Assembly (NCBI GenBank): GCA_963170055.1
Contig: CAUJGJ010000030.1
Location: 2,986,337-3,050,336, forward strand
DNA length: 64,000 nucleotides
Direction of reading: 5' to 3'
Source: Halisarca cf. caerulea
Taxonomy: Eukaryota > Porifera > Demospongiae > Chondrillida > Halisarcidae
Part shown: in pieces, positions 51,001 to 59,894 of the stretch
How positions within the stretch are numbered: the first letter of the stretch is position 1
How the letters are laid out: every line of letters starts with the position of its first letter
The notes under the pieces: generated by a model
What the model was told of the DNA's origin: nothing
Database searches by the model: none
The model's input: only the letters and a program-made list of their open reading frames with translations
Made by a program: the position numbers and the translations under genes

Positions 51001-52080
51001 CCCTCCCCCACTTAAATGCAGGTTCATTCCTCTGTGAGATGCTGCATTCTCAATAAAGCGACAATTAAAAACATTCAATGTCACTTGTTGAACATTGTTT
51101 CCACATGCTACATACAACCCACCACCATAAGCACCCTTGTTTCCTTCAAAAACAGACATCCCTACAATAATACTTATATTTGCTGAATAGCCACTAATAA
51201 ACACACTCAGTCCACCACCTCTGCCAAAACTCTGCCGATCACCACGTGATTGGGAGATACGTGAACTCTCCTGTTGATAGTACCCATATGCAGTATTGTT
51301 CAAAAATGTACAACCAGTAAACTGATAGGTGCTGTTGCTCACAAAGGTCTGGTTACAGGTATCATAAGATGTAGACTGTCCCGGAGGACAAGGGGGAAAG
51401 TCTACATTCACACCACCTCCACCATTGCCAAGATAAGGATCATCTCTAGCATGTACAGGTATAGCATTGTTGGAGAACATAGATTGATTGACAGCTACTG
51501 TGCCTCCAGTCTCATAAAGCACAAGACCAACACCTTCTGTATCGTTGATGTGTACATTGAAAATGTTAACACCTACACATCTCCAGATATACACACCAAC
51601 AAAGAACAAAGCAAAAGATGTTGAAGATGGCTTATCTTTGCTTGTACTTGGACGCATCTCACCACAGTGCACAAACGACAGCTTAGAGATCTTCAGATTT
51701 GTCATATTCACAAAAGCAAACCCAACGGCACTGGAGTTGTCTGTGATGCTGGAGTTACAGGAAATGATGCTCTCCATGGGACCAGCACCTTCTATGGTTA
51801 TGTCATCTAAATGTGAAAAGGACGCGTTGTAGATGCTCCCCAGGTGAGTGGAAAGGGTGAACGTTCCAGGACCAATGTTGAAAGTAGTTCTGTTCTGGAT
51901 TGTACAGTTAGTGAAGGCATAGTCGATTGTCCTACATGGACTTTCCCCGTTTAGACATGCAAGTTCATCGTGACCATTTGAAGAGATGGAAATGTTGAAT
52001 CCACAATTTGGATTGGAATCAGAGCTTACCAGTGGAGCAGATACAAGGAACACCACCACAATCCACATTGAGAGGCACAT
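48070..52080 (-). CDS. Array copy D: intact beta-helix/multi-TM surface protein
   Basis: Uninterrupted frame of 1,336 aa from the ATG at 52080 (MCLSMWIVVVFLVSAPLVSS, signal peptide). Upstream in-frame sequence has no ATG before a stop. Domain order is as in copy B: beta-helix repeats (YGGGLYVACGNN, FDSNTATYGGGIALYSDG, SATIAGGGIYVHSSGG), a Cys-rich stem (CPPGTHLSDKGVCVC, GVLCGSCLHG), the membrane domain and an acidic tail. Type-B features shared with copy B include the SIEY..Q.HTHTEGYGTVYAYN segment and the DFNATT motif. The membrane domain is nearly identical to all other copies, while the ectodomain middle differs strongly. Probably functional; role unknown. Confidence 0.88.
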   Translation of the reverse strand: MCLSMWIVVVFLVSAPLVSSDSNPNCGFNISISSNGHDELACLNGESPCRTIDYAFTNCTIQNRTTFNIGPGTFTLSTHLGSIYNASFSHLDDITIEGAGPMESIISCNSSITDNSSAVGFAFVNMTNLKISKLSFVHCGEMRPSTSKDKPSSTSFALFFVGVYIWRCVGVNIFNVHINDTEGVGLVLYETGGTVAVNQSMFSNNAIPVHARDDPYLGNGGGGVNVDFPPCPPGQSTSYDTCNQTFVSNSTYQFTGCTFLNNTAYGYYQQESSRISQSRGDRQSFGRGGGLSVFISGYSANISIIVGMSVFEGNKGAYGGGLYVACGNNVQQVTLNVFNCRFIENAASHRGMNLHLSGGGGALFSFQNYIATSFYNNTFLRNKAYRGGGLMVVTNDGPGSQVAGSVWEGNIAHVGSAVYLYGATSPKTSNNFVGINSCTFTKQSIEYDPQLHTHTEGYGTVYAYNFDVWFKGTNTFSGNRGSGLVIKGGKAQFADTLTIFDSNTATYGGGIALYSDGYISLGGHAQLVFTHNSATIAGGGIYVHSSGGILEDCPVYYYDTFQFIPSTWTYAQAHFCNNSASAIGGADIYVPSLTSCLWYDLKEPQLSDPQYVFKPPYWAAFTYCNINQSDSIGTGTTKFVLPDHQSEVHISVFPGEVDNLFSHFTPENDFNATTRGYFSVSLADGVKRTDTSVRITPGSSYTSGPVQFSKNTSGSSSIGEVEVRTLIDPIVVIVLNVTLLNCPPGTHLSDKGVCVCSSESEEGYLVGLTCEAHEASNLTFTLTSHFWFGYTCYDSIPTTGQCLTAFCNLGDSTSNSFWANVTKSSCPPSGSGVLCGSCLHGVLVLSNTYQCGTASECESLSPAGAWVLWISIQFIFTTLIVAFILIFDVKVLSGELCSFVFFCQIVHSLNLEYCTDCYPWPHVLSVFQALYGLWNLRIFSDLSIDICIRNWNAIELLAVEYVFAFYPFFLILSISLIFYFQERGWCCSCGHRLFVVGNRMLYNFRRFLASRTSLIHGISTCLVLTYGKLAYISLSILTPVTLNVPLHSNYTCSKTDLRRSYYHGDWVYFGSDGHVYFGLLAVAVVMIFIVFPPMFLMSYPILPRLVKKCSRKAGNCLERFYQRRAVLYLLDIFQARYHKKVVFFAGMWFVYRLVLYINDAFNPLTSLVVAVQILSGIIFLLVHSILQPYKSKLYNVIDVVFFVIIATISTIIIYSQASTVAPKAILGVVIYILLSLPYLYFTVYIGYKVVYQVCVWCKACRGGRGERVVLRREAEVEKDYESTQDSHMDGRRWLRDDMVYDDDDDHDSQSDHSEVEEGSKRVKVIEFTLSAKTISS

Positions 52081-52198
52081 CACTGGTGAATGAATAGTCT
52101 TAATTAAATCACACACATCTAAACTCTGAGGGTCTCTTCACCATAAACCATGAAGCAACTATAAAGAAGACACAAAGCAGTCATAATATAGTACTAGT

Positions 52199-52276
52199 AG
52201 ATACTCTATACCATAGATACTCTAACCTACGCAACCGTAGGTTAGAGTATCTATGTCTATACAGGTATAGAGTATT
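52199..52276. repeat. Nested hairpin
   Basis: Inner perfect 20-bp arms (CATAGATACTCTAACCTACG at 52212-52231 and its complement at 52236-52255) lie inside outer 12-bp arms (ATACTCTATACC and GGTATAGAGTAT). Unlike the TAGTCT family it has no TAG...CTA ends. It lies upstream of copy D. Confidence 0.75.
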
Positions 52277-52669
52277 ATCTATGGTCATAAGTACAATGTA
52301 GAATGTCAGTGTGTGTGTGGTACTGCGGGACTAGACCTACGTACACTGTATCGCCCTCGAATTACATGAGACACGTTTTTACGTTGGGCTCACCCTATTC
52401 TCAGCAGCTGTTGTGGAATGAGTCAATGAACAAGATCCCGGCTCTTTCTTGACCAAATTAATGATTAAATCCGGTGCTAAAGATAGCTCGGGACATCTAC
52501 AGTATCACTGGATAGACTAATACACTCGATTATTGCATTGGCAATCCTTGCAAGGCTTCGTAATAGCGGTGGTACTTTGGAGGTCAACCGGGGCAATTGC
52601 AACTGCAGACGTCGACACGAGCGAGCGCGAGATAGTCTCGTTCCCAGACAGAATTAGGGAAAGACCCTA

Positions 52670-52860
52670 AGATGGCCATAAAAATGGCTGCCAAACAAAC
52701 GCTCGGAAAACAAGCTTGGTTGCTGTAATCTTCTTTATCCTATCCATCCATGTGGAAGAGTACGAAGAGTAGAATTTATTCCAATCTGAAATTGGTTGAT
52801 TCTAACGGAGCGAAGAGAATCGGTAGTTAGAGCAAGAAACTTGCAAGTCGAACCTGCTTC
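52670..52860 (+). pseudogene. AIRIM-like relic in unit D
   Basis: Exon-1-like sequence beginning ATGGCTGCCAAACAAACG, closed by TAA after 15 codons. Similarity ends near GCAAGTCGAACCTGCTTC, the same point as in unit B. Confidence 0.65.
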
Positions 52861-53223
52861 GAATTCAGTTCAGTTCTTTGGACATTTATAAACACAGTTT
52901 ACCCTCCGGTTATGTGGGCATTTTAACGCTCGGGGCCAAAACTTATAGAAACGATGGCAGTTGTTAGAGATACTGCATGTGTTGATTGCTTCCGAGAGCC
53001 AGAAGGTTTTGTCGACGTCATAGGCCTAGGTAATAATATAAATCTACCCATTACGTACTCTATTTCTCAATGCACGGTATTTCTTGTAGATCTATATATG
53101 ACTATTACATTCCGCCAGTCAATATAACACAGTGTAATATGTATAAATTCAGCCTCTTCTGTCCTTTGTAGAGACAAGAAAATTACTGTATAATATTCCC
53201 TGTATATAGTTGCTGTACATGCA

Positions 53224-54690
53224 GTTGGAGTGTCATCCCAGTGACACATGTGCACGTATCCAAACCAATAGTCAGACTGAAGCGTAACAATGAGGTTGGT
53301 GTTTTCATATGCTACACAGTCTAAGCCCACCAAGTATCCCTCATCATCACTTTCATGTGAGCATACACACACACCTTTAGAAAGATGCGAACCAGGAGGA
53401 CACTTTAACAGTGTAACATTCAGGTCAATGACAACAATGGGTTCCATTAATGTACTGAAGCATTGGGATTTGTACCCGCAGTGTTCTTTATAAACTTCAC
53501 AGGTCCTGAAGTATATGTGCTTTCTGAAGAGATGGTAATTGGTGCGTTTCTGCTTTTCAGGTTGACAAAAATTTTTATTCAAGTCATCCTTGGGAGAAAA
53601 ATAGTGTAGAAAGTTGTGGATCTGTCCAGGAAGTCCCCAATACTCATTGCTGATTGGTTGCTAGGTAAAACAAATTTTGTTATTCCGATTGCTATGGAAT
53701 CTGATTGGATTTCATTACCATACATGAATGCATCCCAGTATGGTGGTCTGAACACATACTGCAGGTTGGATAGATTACGCTCAGCCGGACTAAGGTCATA
53801 CCACGAACAAGGTTCAACTGAAGGTGCATAGATGTCAGTTCCTGCAATAAGAGCTGAATTCCTACAAAAAGATATTGTTACACTAAAATTCTTCCCTACC
53901 CACTGATTTGGTGCCTTTGTGGGATTGACTCCTATGAAACACTCTTGTGTGAGTCCAGCACTGTACTGGACATATATAGCACCGCCAACAATTGCTGAAT
54001 TGTTCACAAAATGTATGGATGTATCAGACAATATTGACAAGGATGCACCAGCATAGAGAGCAATGCCTCCTCCATTGGTGGCAGTGTTGGAATCAAAGAT
54101 GTTTGTACTTTCCACAAAGAAAACAGAACACCCGACCACTACAAGTCCCGAGCCAACATTACCAAAAAATGAATTCATGTCCCAAAATTCTATGTCATAA
54201 TAATTATTGTAAGAATATACTGTTCCATAGCCCTCTGTGTGGTATATGCATGGATTTGTATTGAATAGAGTTACTTTTAAAGAACATCCCCCCTTTATAT
54301 AAATTGGTCAGAAAAGTCTCATATATGCAGAAATATACAGCTAATCCAAAATGAGCAGCTTTTCTTCCCATTTGCAATTTTCCAGGTCACTGGTCCATAA
54401 GGCACTGTTGCATAGTCCGTGTGGAAAGGGCCCAGTGGATATAATCCGCATAAATTAATAGCCCACCGCCTATAGGGGAAATATTGCATGAAAAACGCAC
54501 ATTATACAATGTTAAGACCTGATTCAGAAATGATTTATTAGTGTAGCACAATGCTGATATAAGTTGAAATTTGACAAAAGCTCTACCTCCTCGCTGGGCC
54601 AAGTGGCAGATTTGCCCTATTCTGAGAAACATGATTCTCTATAAAATTGGAACCTGAAGCTGGCAAAACAACTTGCCCATGTTCTCCTGG
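53224..54690 (-). pseudogene. Array copy E: truncated and frameshifted surface-protein remnant
   Basis: Type-A fragment covering only the middle of the ectodomain and the Cys-rich stem (CPPGSHLSKGVCVC). The N-terminal third, including the signal peptide, and the whole membrane domain and tail are missing. Several frameshifts split it (open pieces at about 54632-54387, 54178-53579 and 53582-53224). At the 53,220 edge array spacer sequence (GTTGCTGTACATGCA) is joined directly to stem-coding sequence (GTTGGAGTGTCATCCCAGTG). Confidence 0.85.
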
Positions 54691-54976
54691 ACTACCCTAT
54701 CTGGGCCAAGTTACCTATTGAGACTAAACACTGTATGCACTTGCATTCTTTTGTCTATTCTGCAGAATGCAGTATATCCTATGTTCAGTGTTTGGTCTCA
54801 GACCAGTACTTTCCTTTATGCTTGTGCAAGCTTTACTGAATATGTTTAGTATTGTTGTAACACTCTCTGCGTCACTGGGAGCGTTCATGGTAGCCCACTG
54901 GGCTAGTGCACGTGGCAACTCCAGTCCAAAATACTGAGAACAGAAGGAAGGGAAAGACCCTGCGTTGGCCGTTAAA

Positions 54977-57302
54977 ATGGCTGCGAAGCAGAAGGGAAGG
55001 CTGGAGAAGTTGTTAAAATCCGCTTTATCCTATTTAACTAAGTGGAAAATTGCGAAGGATAGAATTTATTCCAGTCTAAAATTAATGAAAAATCTAACTG
55101 AGCAAAGAGAATCGGTAGCTACAGCTTTAGAAGACCAGGAGGATTTCTGCAAATACTTTCCTGACCTTCCCGCGAAGACAGCGCAAAAACTGCAAGAAGA
55201 GATAGAAAGATCGTTGGTCGTCATCGAAGAGAGCAGGTGAGCCTCGGAATGAATAACCATGTTTGTGATGTATGCACATTTTTGTCCAGCCTCACATAGT
55301 CTCGCGTGGCCAGCCCCTTTTTCCTGTTCTCTGCAAAGGAAGTGCAGAGAATAGGTAAAGGGGCTGGCCACGCGAGACTAAGCCTCACACACGACTGAAT
55401 CAATTTTTACCATGCACACTCAGTAGTGTCATAGACAATGGTAGTGTCACCTCTTACTGTATTCTCACTTTCGTGCCCACGGCCCACCCCCCTGGCTACA
55501 CCGGTGTACTTGACGTTTGTGCTTCAGTCGCCACCAAGTGACTAAAAAGTTATGTAAAAACACAAATACTATACTACGTAGTATAATGTCTATGGTAAAA
55601 ATAACATTTGTCACTTTTATTATTGGTATAAGGTACATGCTACCACTATGAGGCAGATAATGTTATGGGACACAGTTGATATCAACTTGCATATATACTG
55701 GTGGCAAGTTGGATCAATTGGAGGAAATTTTTCGGTAAATGATACATCTAGTTTATTATTTTATTTATTATTTTATACGATCAAAATACTCAACTGTGTC
55801 CCTTAATATTATCTGTCTCATTATGGTAGCATTTACCCTAATACTTTTTTATGCATATTATGTTTTTTCATTGTCTGTATCATCAATCATGTATTTAACC
55901 ATTGATATTCCATACTACATATGATAATAGTATTATTATAATTATTTAATAATTATAATGAATTTGCAGAGTTGCTATGTCAGAAACGGCAGGTATTTTT
56001 GAGAACCAAAGCAGAAAAGCACATCAGGTCCTCAATGCCCTCGTTCAGACAGGACCCCCCGAGGAAACACTCTACCTTCATTCAGCACTGTCGTTTTCAG
56101 TCATGGACCAAGCAGAGTGGATAGAAGACTTGGCTTTCATCTGCACTAAGGAGTATCCTGCAAACATACTTGTCTTGTCACTATCAGTTTCAGGCTATAT
56201 TGTGTGTATTGCAGCATTTCTGTTAAACTGCTGTAGACCCTTCCTTTGACAGACCTGCTCCCAATGTATGCAATTTGTGAAATGGAAGTCAAACCTTTTT
56301 TCGATCCTTGGGGCATTTGTAAACACAGTTCATCTTCCCATTATCTGGGCATTCTGATGTTTGGGGTCAAAACTTTCCATTTCTAACAAGGTGTCAGTCA
56401 TTAGGTAAACTGCATGTGTTGTCGCTCCCAAGAGCCAGTTTTTATGAGCCAGTTATGTACTCTATTTCTAAAGACTCAGTATATTTCCATATAAAAAGGA
56501 CTATTGTGCATCCCGCTAGTTAACATAGGACAGTGGGGTCTCTGTTCAAGGACACTTCAGTGACATGCGAGTTTAGCTGATTTCGTCCTTCGTATAGCCG
56601 TAGCCAGAACTACTATCCTGCCGTTGTACTGTGTGTATTGTGAGAATAACAAAACTGGCAAATTAGCAATGGAATTTCCCTGGAATGTCATACCCTTTCA
56701 GAGTTCCTAGATCCGCCACTGCTATCGACATCATATTAGTATGGCTGTATAAATCCCTTGACTGTGTGCGTGCAGACTGACAGTGAAGCAAGATCAGCTT
56801 TCCTGTTTGAATGGACCCTTCACTTCCAAGGACATCGGCATAGCTTGTGATGGTTGGGAGAGAGAGTTGGAAGGATTTGAATCGAGACTACAAGGTATCC
56901 ATGTTATAGAGAATGTGTAGCTATGCACAGCAAAGCCTGTCTATAAGACCACGCAAGTGACTGATTGCGATCTCCTCAGGCGGGTGGACATTGTGTAGGT
57001 GTATGGTCCATGGATCAGACTACAGTGGTCTCTGTAGACAGGTGGTCCTTGTACAGAGATGTATTAGTATCATGGAGTTGGTCCATGGATCAGACTACAG
57101 TGGTCTCTGTAGACAGGTTGTCTTTGAGGCAGGTTTGCTGTACATTGGTATCATACTATAGTCTTCTGTAAGCCTCAACTGCATCCAAGAGTGTCACACT
57201 CTTACATTCTGTCCTTTGCTGGCAGTTCATAGCTACTAACCTTACATTTTAGATATTCTCCATACGACAGGCAGTGGTTCTATGCATATTCCAAGCAATT
57301 AA
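54977..57302 (+). CDS. AIRIM-like protein (C1orf109 family, ribosome maturation factor)
   Basis: Four plus-strand exons, 54977-55236, 55970-56152, 56776-56894 and 57253-57302, close in phase to 203 aa, the same length as human C1orf109/AIRIM as I know it. Matching features are the N-terminal helical region ending in KYFPDLPAKTAQKLQEE, which fits RAFPDLKERLRRKQ. Next is SVMDQAEWIEDLAFI, which fits SVADMLEWLQDIERH. Last is QLSCLNGPFTSKDIG followed by a Trp-containing helix, which fits LLSSIQWGDLANIQ...AWDRIS. AIRIM works with AFG2-type AAA ATPases in cytoplasmic 60S subunit maturation; the role here is inferred. The start is the first ATG (MAAKQKGRLEKLLK). The first intron carries a TAGTCT foldback element. 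Dead copies of exons 1-2 occur in four array units to the left. Confidence 0.7.
55297..55380. mobile_element. Foldback MITE, TAGTCT family, copy 6
   Basis: An 84-bp element with nearly perfect arms (TAGTCTCGCGTGGCCAGCCC at both ends), flanked by the exact 9-bp repeat agcctcaca (55288-55296 and 55381-55389). Inserted in intron 1 of the AIRIM-like gene. Confidence 0.9.
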
Positions 57303-57773
57303 ACTGTGAATCTTTATATCATTTGTATGCCATTACAGTAACACTCAAAGTCATGTGACTGTGTGTAACTTTATTCACCTTCAGATGTTGAAATGTTTCT
57401 GACGTATACGTGTGGACAGTTGGAAATTGATCAACATTGAACAAATTTTCCGAATGAAGTCATAATGAAATTGACTGCTTCAGTCATTGTGCAAACCTGT
57501 TGTTGTCATGTGCAAACATTGAGTCTGAACCTGTGCCACTCGAAACAGCAGAAGAGAGAGAGACAATAGGCGAGGGGTCTACTGCACTGTCAGCAATGCA
57601 CAGCTGGTTTCAGAACTGCGTATGTTTCAAGTCTGACTAGCTGCATCCTGCCCAACACAGATAGTGTTTGTTCTATCGACAACTCGTACACTGTCCATTG
57701 ATACAAATATACTTGGTAGTTTTATACCACTCTTGAAATTATTCAAATATAAACAGTTAAATATTTCATTTAA
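57303..57773. other. Short intergenic region between convergent AIRIM-like and CTF8 genes
   Basis: No gene or repeat seen; AT-rich 3' flanks of two convergent genes. Confidence 0.5.
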
Positions 57774-59793
57774 TCATATCTGTTTCCTTATACCTGTTTT
57801 TTGTACTATTGGTTTTGGTCTGTCCTTGAAGACGACTTTTTGTTTGATAAAGGCAACCACTTCATATTCTGATGGTGTGGAGTGCATTGCTGTGGCATCG
57901 GGTTCTTCCTTTGGTGCCGGGTCTACGTCCATGAGATCAACAGCTCCACTATCCTAAAGGGAGGACAATTGCAATCCAATAATTTTATTTGTGCTTTAAA
58001 ACACCAAAATGATATAGTGTTTTGTAGAATAAGCATAGGCTGGGCTCAACGTCTCCATCCATCAGCTGTGCTTAAACCTACAAATTTGGGACTATATCTA
58101 GACTTATAGGGGTCCTTGTACGAGGTAGGTAAAGGACAATGTGCGAGTGTGTAGACTGGTAGGGGTCCCTTTAGGGGTATACAAGTAGGTAAGGGACAGT
58201 GTGTGAGTATGTAGACTGGTAGGGGCCCCTTTGGGGAATACAAGTAGGTAAGGGACAGTGTGCAGAACAAATTGGTCCTGTTATCAGTTACAGAGTGAGT
58301 TTATCTATGGTGGTTAGGGTCTAGTGGGACCAGCTCTCAAGGTCATGTGATCTGCATGTGGATTTTAACCTGTGACTTGGCGGGGGGTTCACAACTAGGC
58401 AATGTGACGTACGAGATTCTGCAATCCCACTGAGTTTGCACAAGATTTCAAAGATTGCAAAGATTTCGGAATAAGATTTCGCAAGATTTTGCCTAGCAAG
58501 ATTTCGCCTAAGATTTCCAGATTTCAGATAAGATTTCAGGATTTCAAGATTTTGTCAGTGATTTTGTGATCTCGGCGAAGATTTCTCACAGGATTTCAAA
58601 CATGTACGAGGGATTGCAGATTTCAAGATTGCACAAGATTTCAGGATTTCACTTGAGATTTCATTCGATGTGTACAAGATTGCACTGAGTTGCGGGCCCC
58701 TCGTGACTTGGAGATGTCTCATTTGTTTAGATAACGTATATCACAATTTGTATTCAACAATCCTAACATTGTCAATGCATGTTTCAGCCACTTGGACTTC
58801 TTCAGGTACAGTACACAAAACTAAACTGATTGAACTGATTGTAATGGGATATCTCTCCAAGCATCTCCAGATCACTCTAGCACGAGGGGTCCGCAACATC
58901 TCCAGATCACTCTAGCACGAGGGGTCCGCAACACAGTGAAATCTCGTACGTCATATTGCCTCGTTGCGGACCCCTCGCTCTAGCATGTTTAAGAATTACT
59001 ACAACAATAGTCAACTGGTGACCTTTGCCCTCTGAAAGACCTACATCTAATCCACATTGTATGGTTATGGTCTCATGTTAGATATGACATCAGATTCAGG
59101 TCCTACAAGGTCAGACCTAGCAGCAGGCTCTTGTGGAGACCTGTACACACTTTGAGAGAGTGGGTAGTCTAACTAGCTAGACCGTCCCCACAGGCAGCTG
59201 GTTGGACTTGAGAATGAGAGAAGTGAAAACAATCTGCACTACAGAATGATTCTTGTTCTTACGAGAGCTGATTGGCACACAGAGAGTGCCTGTGCCTGTG
59301 CGGTGTAGTAACATGACGTGGGAAAATAATTAGCTTGGGCCCTTTCTCTGGTGTTGCTATGTGCAATACCATATGCTGACATGCATGTCTGACTGATTGC
59401 AATATTAGCCTGACTCAAGATGTGCCACTTAATCTATGATTACATTTAGTATTAAAAAATGAAGAAGGAATAACTTACTTTACTACATGTGATGGGCTTC
59501 TTCTGTAAAACAGCAAAAGGCTTTTCCAAATCAACAATTTTTCCAGTGAGAAGATGATGGCCAACAATTAGACTTGCAATTCCCTCAGAATTGAAATACA
59601 AATCTCCTGCAAAAAAGGAAGTATTTGCAATCGTGCAATTTTGTGACCCACAAGCTGGCAAGAAGATGAGCAGCGGCCTACCAATGTGCATGCTGTTTAA
59701 TGGTACCGAATCCCTAGTTTCAAGTTGTCCTTGGAGCTCAACGATTTTCCAGTCTTTTGGATTCGAGCACAGTTTCAGTACAAGTTGTACCAT
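57774..59793 (-). CDS. CHTF8: Chromosome transmission fidelity protein 8 (CTF8)
   Basis: Three minus-strand exons, 59793-59682, 59606-59479 and 57953-57774, join in phase to 139 aa (human about 121). The first join reads NSMHIG|DLYFNSEGIASLIVG, matching human LLGDLHYTTEGIPVLIVG, followed by GHHLLTGKIVDLEKPFAVL, nearly identical to the human GHHILYGKIIHLEKPFAVL. The third exon ends VVAFIKQKVVFKDRPKPI, matching LVTALIKDKILFKTRPKPI. CTF8 with CTF18 and DCC1 forms the alternative clamp loader that loads PCNA and supports sister-chromatid cohesion. A TGA closes the frame at 57776-57774; a further splice at ACAG|GTATAAG is possible. The 1.5-kb second intron holds an inverted-repeat element. Confidence 0.9.
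58381..58977. mobile_element. Non-autonomous inverted-repeat element with AAGATTTC subrepeats
   Basis: The ends are about 38-bp inverted repeats: AGGCAATGTGACGTACGAGA at 58396-58415 and the complement of AGGCAATATGACGTACGAGA at the right. Both outer ends carry a G-rich C(G/A)GGGG...CAAC(T/G)AGG block. The interior left half is a tandem of degenerate AAGATTTC(G/A) units; the right half repeats GCACGAGGGGTCCGCAAC twice. No open frame. It lies within the second CTF8 intron. Confidence 0.7.
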
Positions 59794-59894
59794 TTTCGCG
59801 CCACTACTCTTAGTCTAACAAGCTAGACCGTCTCCGCAGCCGCCCCAAGGGACGGGAATTAACGCGAGTGTGCACTTTGCAGCGCAGGAACAAG
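59794..59894. promoter_or_regulatory. Putative bidirectional promoter, CTF8 / kinesin-like gene
   Basis: Only 101 bases lie between the two divergent start codons. The stretch is GC-rich (CCGCAGCCGCCCCAAGGGAC) and has no TATA box. Shared promoter inferred from layout. Confidence 0.45.

Larger units (their letters stand above)
28200..54690. repeat. Tandem array of five ~6.1-6.4 kb units (beta-helix/multi-TM genes)
   Basis: A shared landmark (TGCATAGAGGAGAGGTGGTCC or a variant) occurs at about 28,225, 34,533, 40,642 and 47,087, and the fifth would fall near 53,218, giving steps of about 6.3, 6.1, 6.4 and 6.1 kb. Each unit contains spacer, one minus-strand surface-protein gene and, on the plus strand, a dead 5' portion of an AIRIM-like gene. 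Units 1, 3 and 5 resemble each other, as do 2 and 4. The fifth unit is cut short and leads into the intact AIRIM-like gene. Confidence 0.9.

Noticed and set aside
54965..54979. Start of the AIRIM-like protein at a TTG codon four codons upstream (MAVK)
   Set aside because: Not an ATG; the ATG at 54977 fits the family length exactly.
57664..58109. Plus-strand frames of 97 and 75 codons
   Set aside because: Antisense to the third CTF8 exon and its intron.
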